Below, in pieces: positions 57,318 to 64,000 of a stretch of DNA of 64,000 bases; the first letter of the stretch is position 1; every line of letters begins with the position of its first letter. Origin of the DNA: Rhododendron vialii (Eukaryota > Streptophyta > Magnoliopsida > Ericales > Ericaceae); assembly GCF_030253575.1 (NCBI RefSeq), contig NC_080564.1:9158501-9222500 (forward strand). The letters run 5' to 3'. A model generated the notes under the pieces. It was given only the letters and a program-made list of their open reading frames with translations. It searched no databases and had not been told where the DNA came from. The translations under genes and the position numbers were made by a program.

Positions 57318-58460
57318 AAGAGGCAGACATGCATCTTCGGTCCCATACCGTATGGGTAGTATATGTACGTATTTGGAATTCGGATACAGATGTGTTAAAA
57401 ATTATCCGATATACGTGGGTCCTGCAAAGGGACGAGGGCTCGGGTGCGATAAAGGATAAATAAGTCACGTGTCACATCTGTATCCACATCGATGCTCATA
57501 AATTTGTTTATTTAGCATTGCGTTATTTATATTTATTGCAATAGATTGTATACGTTGTGTGCACCTCGTCCTAGTCTAAAAATTTACACGCATTATGAAA
57601 ATATTTTTAAGATGCTAATTGTTTCTTGTTCTATTTCGAGTTTAATCATCACTTGGTATCACTGAATTTCATCCAACTGGGAAATGGATTCTTCACAACA
57701 CGCTGTATGAGTATTTTCCTTTTTATTTGGACGGAATGCGTGCGGGTTAGTGTATAAGTTATGTTGAATACTATTCGGAAAATATTCGTGTATAAATATT
57801 TTTAGACAATACCGCAATTTTATGAGATTCAAATTTGTGAATTAAATTTTAAAATGCATAACACTAATGTAGAATTTGCGAAATTGAGTCAATTGACTCT
57901 ACATCCCTCGGTCCATAAATGAAATTAGATAAAAGCAATAGACACAAGAATTTACGTGGTTTTTCACTAATCTAAAAGGAGTAAACAAGTTGTTTCAGTA
58001 ATATATAGCCAAATTGTTTCCCCTAAACTAAATTGATCAAATTGCATTCTTTGACCTAAGTTATTTCCTTTGCAAATTCAAAAACGCTTTTGCGCTCACG
58101 CTCACGCTCTCATACCCACAAGCGAATTATGTGAAGGGCCACCCCCACAACTTTTGCCAACCAACCCACCTCGTCCAGGTCTTTTGAACGATGAGGCGGG
58201 CTCGGGCCACATGCTGAACCCAAAATAAATGGGCTGGGCCAAGATTTCAGATCATTCTGGAAAAGGCTGAAAATAGGCCGAAGCTGGGTTGAACTGCTAC
58301 CGCGAACCTTTCTTGGTCCATTCTAATTTGGGCCGATTCTTTGACCTTTTGGTCTTAATAAGAAGCAACAGTCTTGGGCCGCCTTAGAGACTGTGAAATC
58401 GTGTTATGTGCATTCCTGTTATTTGTTGGAACCAAACGAGGTATTAACAAGTTCTCTTCT
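57318..58460. other. Intergenic, no gene recognised
   Basis: The first part should be the 3' flank of the DUF688 gene. Around 57930-58260 is sequence with GCTCACGCTC repeats and GGGCC-rich phrases that may be an old LTR-element fragment. Nothing can be assigned firmly. Confidence 0.35.
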
Positions 58461-58593
58461 TTTTTTTTCCTCCCAATATTGTATACATCAACAGGGGTTA
58501 GCGGGGTGTTAGTAATTAGTCCACATGAGATTTCAGAGGCTATCCATAGTCATGAATCTCAAACGCCCACGACGGGGCTCATTTGTTATTAAA
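58461..58593 (-). mobile_element. 5'-truncated SINE copy
   Basis: On the minus strand, ATGACTATGGATAGCCTCTG to GTATACAATATTGGGAGG, then A-rich sequence, aligns with the body of the SINE at 61973-62157 in the same order. The tRNA-derived head is absent. An AAGTTCT phrase occurs on both sides (about 58449 and 58597) as a possible duplication. Confidence 0.55.
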
Positions 58594-59096
58594 ATAAGTT
58601 CTTACTAGCATGTAACTAATTATGTTAATTATGTATAGGACCCTTGGGAAGATAGTGTGAGATATATTTATCAATAAAGTGTAAAACTCGTAATCAAGTT
58701 TTTAAAACTTAGTGACCATGCATGATTCAAAAAATTTTTTTTTTTTCTGCCAAAAAGATATATAATTGTTCACCTTAGTCCTTACCTTATTGTATGGTGG
58801 ACCTCAGACCTGTATACATATACACATAGTGGTAAAAGATGGAGCAACTGGGCACATTTTTTTAGTACTGGATGGGTACTTTATTAGTGCTTATTTTCGT
58901 ACTTAATTTATGGATAAATTATGGAGTATTCATATCATAAGCTGTTACGATCTCATGCATTTTGCCCAAATTTGACTTCGACGGTGGCGTGCTCAACTAC
59001 GTCCAACTTAGAAACATAGTATATTCCAAGTGCGCGCCCCAAACGTCCAAAACTAGCTTAGTGTACTCCATGCATGGAAATTACACACACACACAC

Positions 59097-59147
<51 letters not shown>

Positions 59148-59374
59148 TAAATGAAAATCAATCCTCGTAGTCCATAAATACTTTGAACTTTGTGTGGAAT
59201 TGAGGAGAGCCATGTTGTAATTTCGTGGAACTCTGCACTACCAATACGAATAAAAATATGACATTAAAAGTCATTAACTTGAAGATCACGGGAATATCAA
59301 TCATAGGGTGGCATCCTACGTTTTACCTAATACCCCCTCCAACTTATTATTATATTTTTCCAGATTGGGTCCGG
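58594..59374. other. Intergenic, no gene recognised
   Basis: Contains a T-run near 58737-58746 and the compound (CA)n/(TA)n microsatellite at 59083-59144. No coding signal. Confidence 0.4.
59083..59144. repeat. Compound (CA)n/(TA)n microsatellite
   Basis: ACACAC is followed by TATATA with one ACATAT interruption. Confidence 0.95.
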
Positions 59375-59524
59375 CCCCGTTCTGCCAAGGAAAATAAGTA
59401 CTTATTTGAAAAAACGTACTTTTTTTTTTTTGAATTAAATGTGATGCATAAATTGTGATAGAATGACATGTCTCGTAAAACGAAAAATAAGTATTTAAAA
59501 AATAAAAACTTTAGCGAAACGAGG
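59375..59524. repeat. Fold-back repeat, AAATAAGTACTT family
   Basis: CCCCGTTCTGCCAAGGAAAA at the left pairs with the complement of CTTTAGCGAAACGAGG at the right. AAATAAGTACTTATTT and AAATAAGTATTTAAAAAA lie inside. Related to 36290-36416 and 35826-35891. Confidence 0.6.
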
Positions 59525-60898
59525 CTAATTAAATTTCAATAGGAGTATTTTTTACTTGATCTCTTGTAGTTTTAAACTACGTAAGACATAACTCCACACC
59601 AATAAAACTTCTGATTAGGTAGCTTAAGCTGTTGGGTCCTTACTCAGAATTTACGTGTACAAAATATTTCTTTGATGTAATTGCTTGTGTATATTATACC
59701 AAAAACAAAAATCCCAACAACTCCAAATTTGTGTAATTTTATCACCTCAATGCATCCTACATTTAAATGCCATTTGTAGTTGTGGATTTTTATTTATTTT
59801 TTGTTGTTGATGATTTTCATTGTTTTATCTTTAATAAAAATGAACGTAGATTTTTCTAACAATATACCCTTGTACTATATATATGTTCGGAAAATGGTTT
59901 CGTTCACTCGCAAAGATCCTTATTATATTGCGAATAATTATTTTGATCTGCAATGTTACTAACAAATTTAGTGTCTATTGCAATTATTACTATAATTGCG
60001 AAATGTGATACGAGTTAAAAATGATTTTCTTTAATGATTATTCAAACAATGATTGGCTATGAAATTATAAATTTTCTATGTCACCTTTAACGTCCTTTCG
60101 ACGGACTAAAAGAAAGTACTGTAATTTGCGGGCTATGCTTATCACTTGTCATCCATTGTATAAAAATTAAGTAATGCAACAGAATATAGACTGACATTCG
60201 TTCACTGTCCGGCACCATTTGATGCATTTGGAGCCCATAACCATTGAATGGTTTTGTACCCATTTGTGATTTGTGTCCGGATTTATATAAAAACACATCT
60301 CCGTGCATAGCATTTTAATTAATTAGTGTTAGGGTTCAGTACTCCTTCGGTAAACCAATTATAAACTACTGGTATAATCCATCAAATCTAAGAAAATCTC
60401 ACGAAGCCAATGGTCGTCCATTCTAGTTCCCCCCCAAAAGTTGTGCAATGAAATGATTTTATTCTGGTCAATCATTCGCAGTAATCTAATCCCAAAAACT
60501 TGTTTGTTTGCTTTAATTTTTTGTTTGATTGATTGGCATCTTTATGTACAAGTACTCGGTTCAAATCCGAAGTCTTTGGAACCTAATCTCACTTACTTAC
60601 AAGTGAAGAAAGGAAGAGACAAAGTCTCGAATTAACTCGGTGGCAGCCTTTACATGCTTTTTCAAGTTGATTCGATACGGCCGGATTGTGATCAAAGATG
60701 AAGCAAGGTACGTTAGGAAAAAGTAATATTGGAACACTCTGGCCTGCTGGATTTGGATTTTTGAGAGGTTTTTTAGAGTAATGAATGAAGAAAGATAAAT
60801 TGAGAAAATTAATTGAAGGTCGTGCCCAAGAGTTTTGAGATTTCAAAATGAACAAGGTCTCTAAGTTCTTCTTAGCTTTTTTAGAAGCTTTTTGGTCT
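59525..60898. other. Intergenic, no gene recognised
   Basis: A/T-rich. Around 60710-60860 is a copy of one side of the fold-back family at 44008-44126 and 60899-61197 (TTTTGAGATTTCAAAATGAAC near 60833). Confidence 0.45.
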
Positions 60899-61197
60899 TG
60901 TTCTGTTTGGGTTTTGAGAGAGATTTTTTAAAGTAATGAGTGGAGAGTGATAGATAGAAGAAATTTTTGGTGCAAATCGGGTACCACTGATGGGGTATCC
61001 GTGCAACACATCTGAGCTGTCCAAACATGTAACTGACAGCTCGGATTGAAAGGTACCGAACATAATTAAAAAAAGGAAAAAGAGAAAGGAAAAGATACAA
61101 TGCGTGGTACGTACCCGATTTGCAATAAAAAATTTCTCGAAAGATAGAGAAAATTTATTGGAGACCGTATTCAAGAGTTTTCAAACCCCGAAACGAG
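60899..61197. repeat. Fold-back element, about 300 bp
   Basis: AAATTTTTGGTGCAAATCGGGTACC near 60963 pairs with the complement of ACCCGATTTGCAATAAAAAA near 61112, and GGGTTTTGAGAGAG with the complement of TTTTCAAACCCC. A smaller hairpin (CTGAGCTGTC and GACAGCTCGG) lies in the middle. The outer segments resemble 44008-44126. Confidence 0.65.
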
Positions 61198-61235
61198 TAT
61201 TTTCTTTATTCAAAAAAAAATTGGGTTTATTAATA

Positions 61236-61345
61236 TTGCGTTAAACTTTTGTGGATTATTGATTCATCACGACGAGAGGAATAAAAATTATTTTTTACTT
61301 TTCTAATTCCTCTCACCGTGAAGAATTAATAATCCACAAAAGTTT
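61236..61345. repeat. Inverted repeat, about 110 bp
   Basis: AAACTTTTGTGGATTATTGA at the left pairs with the complement of TTAATAATCCACAAAAGTTT at the right, with GAGAGGAATAAAAA and TTCTAATTCCTCTC pairing inside. Confidence 0.8.
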
Positions 61346-61403
61346 GAATAAATGCGAATTCTTTTTAAATAAAAACAAAATGCTCAAAAAGCCGAAAAAG
61401 CTA

Positions 61404-61797
61404 GAACCATGCTACTGTTTCAGACAATCTGTGCACAGATTGTGCACAGATTTTGTGGTGGGGCCTACCACGGGTTCTATACAAATGATCCGAGTCGTTC
61501 ATTAAATGTAAAATATTTTTCCAAGAGTCCCCGTAAAAAATCAGCTCAATCTAATACTTATAAGTGCTTGATCCAATCATCTAAATTTTCAATTCAGATT
61601 TCCGGATAATGAAAAGTTAGATGATTAGATCAAGCCTCTATAGGTATTGGATTGAGTTGATTTTTTACAGCAAACCCTTGAAAAAATGTTTTACATTTAA
61701 TGAACGGCTTGAATTATTTGTGTGAAACCCGTGGTAGACCCCATCACAAAATCTGTGCACAATCTGTGCACAGAGTGTATGTACCAGTAGCATTTCG
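61404..61797. mobile_element. Mutator-like fold-back MITE, copy 1
   Basis: GAACCATGCTACTGTTTCAG at the left and CAGTAGCATTTCG at the right are inverted ends, and pairing continues far inward (CTGTGCACAGATT, ACCACGGGTT, ATGATCCGAG, TTTACATTTAATG, AAAAATCAGCTCAATC). GAAAAAGCTA occurs at 61394-61403 and 61798-61807, a perfect 10-bp duplication, within the 9-11 bp of Mutator-like elements. No transposase. Confidence 0.8.
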
Positions 61798-61972
61798 GAA
61801 AAAGCTAATGGGGACTAATCCATCTAACTGTAAGAAAAATAGATGAGCACTTTAAAGGCGACAGAGATTTATGGGGCTAATGATACATACGTATACCTAA
61901 CCCTTTACACAGAAAGCAGACCACCCAAACATTACTCTCTGCATCTGTACCGTGCATTATCCAAAGTCTTTG

Positions 61973-62157
61973 TTTTTTTTTCCAGACGATATACATAAGT
62001 GGGGTTTAGAGGGATATTAGTATGTTAGTCAACGAGGGTCTCAGAGACTATCCATAACCATGAAACACCAAACCTACTCCCCATGAGACTCGAACCTTGG
62101 TCACCATTAAGAAGAGAAGAGAACAAACCACCTATACTAGCATGACGTTCCACTATC
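61973..62157 (-). mobile_element. tRNA-derived SINE with perfect 14-bp duplication
   Basis: Flanked by ATCCAAAGTCTTTG at 61959-61972 and 62158-62171. On the minus strand it begins GATAGTGGAACGTCATGCTA, has A-box-like sequence near GCTAGTATAGGTGG and a B-box AAGGTTCGAGTCTC, then a body, and ends GTCTGGAAAAAAAAA. It is about 185 bp. The shared body at 58461-58593 shows a family. The perfect duplication suggests a fairly recent insertion. Confidence 0.9.
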
Positions 62158-62321
62158 ATCCAAAGTCTTTGATGATGTGCAACCATCCTGAAAATACGGT
62201 TTTGCTATTTTTTTTGGTCTTTTCTAAAGTATTCTCGTTTTGTTTATATTTTTATACTCTTAAGTTTCCTATCATTGAGATAAATGATTACTATTCTGAG
62301 AATCAGATAAAAAAAATTTAT

Positions 62322-62699
62322 GAATCCTGCTAACCACACATACATCTGTGCACATATTGTGCACAAATTTTATTGTGGGCCCCACCACAGGTCCCACACA
62401 AATGATCCGAGCCATTCGTTAGATGTAAAAAAAAATTTCAAGGGTTCCCGTAAAAATAAGCTCAATCTAATACCTATAGGTGCTCGATCCAATCATCTAA
62501 ATTTTCATTCAGATTTTCAGGTATGAAAAATTAGATGAATAGATCAAGCACCTATAGGTATTGAATTGAGCTGATTTTTTACGGGAACTCTTGAAAAAAT
62601 GTCTTATATTTAATGAACGGCTCAGATCGTTTGTGTGGGACCCGTGGTGGGCTTCACAACAAAATCTGTGCACAGATTATCTGTGTGGACAGATTTACC
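62322..62699. mobile_element. Mutator-like fold-back MITE, copy 2
   Basis: Aligns with copy 1 (61404-61797) throughout its length: CTGTGCACA, GGCCCCACCAC, CAAATGATCCGAGCC, then GTAAAAATAAGCTCAATCTA and the complementary right arm. AAAAATTTAT flanks both ends (62312-62321 and 62700-62709); it is low-complexity, but has the same 10-bp length as in copy 1. No transposase. Confidence 0.75.
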
Positions 62700-62709
62700 A
62701 AAAATTTAT

Positions 62710-64000
62710 TACTTTTTTTAAGAATAATTAAGTCAGTCCAAAGTAGAACCAACAAATATATTTGTGATTTTATTGTCATCCTTCGTCAGTATATCCGGGG
62801 AAGATCCATTTGGCCATAACACAATTTAATTAACAACTTTATTTGCCCACTACAACAACTCTTGTGTTTTTGATTATTTAACTAACACTACTTTTATGAA
62901 AGTTAATTAAAAAATGCGGTGATGTAAACAGCCTCTTTTGCTGTGGGCTGATTGGGGTAGTTCCATGATTAAAATTTCCGGGCCCAAATCATTTTTTTTA
63001 ATTGTTGCACTTTAAAGTTCCATCTTCTTTTGCACTTAATCCAAAGCCAATCAATTTCAAGAAAGAAAAAGTGGAATGGATTCCTCTAGCTGATCATTTT
63101 GGTCATTGATAGTATTGTAAATGGGGGAGGTTTGTGAATACACCACTCTTTTCACTCTACACCCAAGTTAAAAATTGTGAAATTTTCAAGTTGTGCTCTT
63201 GACACTCAGCTATGGGGACCTACACCAACTTCAGCTCAACACCTTCACTTTGCCTCAAAGTTTTTCGTTTGTAAAACATCCTCCCCGTCTTGGGCCTAAA
63301 ATTGGAGCCCCCTAGACGGCGGCCTAATTTGCCTATGCCTAGGGTTTTTTCTGGCTGCGCTCGCCACCACTTCGCATGATCAACTCAAAAACGCTTTACG
63401 TGTCGAGAAACCTAAATCAGTCGCGGTGGGGTCGCAATGTGGAAAGGGGTGATAGAGCGTGATGACGGACAAGGAAGAAGGTTGTTATGGGGATGGGGAG
63501 AGAAGGTAGTGTTGGGGGTGGGAAGAGAGGGTGATTTCTTTGGAAGAGAAATGAATGAAGGGAGGAGAGGAGAGGGTTGTGACGGGGATGGGGAGAGGTA
63601 ACTGTGTTGAGGGAGGAGAGGGTTGGTTAGAAGAGGGAAAATCGGTGAGTGATTGGAAACTATTTGGAAATCGGAAAACTATTGGGGCTCTTTATAATTG
63701 CTCTAATCTCATTTAAACTTACACATTTTGATGCAAGGTACTATTAAGTACATGAAACTCACCATGCTAGTGGTGTTGAGGCAATGGTCATGGATATTGA
63801 AGTAATTGATTAAAAAACTTGTCGTATCCGTTATGAAGAGATAACTGTCTTTTTTGATGTAGTAGCCCTTTTATCGTATCAATAATATCTTCTATACCAT
63901 TTTGACAAAAAAAAATTCAAAAACTTGCCGGAGTCTAAAATACACACCACAAATCTCTCTGTACATTTCTTTTCAATTTTTGTATTGAAAAATTCAAGTT
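62710..64000. other. Intergenic, no gene recognised
   Basis: A purine-rich stretch at 63477-63640 holds two imperfect copies of TTGTNANGGGGATGGGGAGAG (near 63482 and 63575). Near 63932 GTCTAAAATACACACC weakly resembles the left end of the 6909/41292 MITE family, running off the window. Confidence 0.4.
63477..63640. repeat. Degenerate purine-rich tandem repeat
   Basis: Two G/A-rich units about 93 bp apart share GGGGATGGGGAGAG and GTGTTGNGGG, followed by GGGAGGAGAGG runs. Confidence 0.6.

Noticed and set aside
1..64000. CRISPR array, operons, plasmid or phage features
   Set aside because: All gene structure is spliced and plant-type; no regularly spaced repeats or bacterial genes are present.

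Overview
This is a stretch of plant nuclear DNA, almost certainly from a eudicot. It is AT-rich, with spliced genes set in long non-coding DNA full of short non-autonomous transposons, and all recognisable proteins are plant families. Nothing bacterial, viral or CRISPR-like is present. The species cannot be named from the sequence; a woody asterid is only a guess.

Six protein-coding genes were reconstructed by hand from splice signals, reading phase and homology. They are: (1) a seven-exon subfamily XII bHLH transcription factor at 3854-5976 (minus); (2) AINTEGUMENTA (ANT), a nine-exon double-AP2 factor with a 9-nt microexon, at 12366-15643 (minus); (3) a two-RRM Musashi/hnRNP1-like RNA-binding protein at 24127-28067 (minus); (4) a seven-exon, probably plastid-targeted PRXL2/AAED1-type thioredoxin-fold protein at 29698-34589 (minus), with several transposon insertions in its introns; (5) a four-exon GROWTH-REGULATING FACTOR of the GRF1/GRF2 type at 46574-51813 (plus), with QLQ and WRC domains and a miR396 target site; (6) a single-exon DUF688-type protein of unknown function at 56802-57317 (plus). 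ANT and the GRF both promote organ growth by cell proliferation. As I recall, their Arabidopsis counterparts (ANT At4g37750 and GRF2 At4g37740) are immediate neighbours, so the block looks like conserved microsynteny stretched by transposon insertion.

The rest is mostly small transposon debris. There are at least five hAT-type elements with 8-bp target duplications: 18822-19147, 32608-33050, 37043-37575, 52594-53235 and 54495-55696. Further hAT-like candidates lie at 2014-3053 and 39582-40562. Two related fold-back elements with 10-bp flanking repeats (61404-61797 and 62322-62699) look Mutator-like. Harbinger-like MITEs with TAA/TTA duplications are at 8094-8673 and 47860-48180. A two-copy MITE family with terminal ACTACAATACACA is at 6909-7252 and 41292-41587. 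Stowaway elements are at 25154-25366 and 38750-39032. A 358-bp near-palindrome lies at 40708-41065. SINEs include one intact copy with a perfect 14-bp duplication (61973-62157, minus), and LINE remnants include an antisense RNase H fragment inside the PRXL2 gene. Microsatellites are frequent.

No new multi-gene system was found. The most notable signals are the ANT/GRF linkage, the microexon, the miR396 site, and a shared module near ATGATCCGAGCC that recurs in several fold-back elements. All boundaries were read by eye, and no alignment or transcript data were available.
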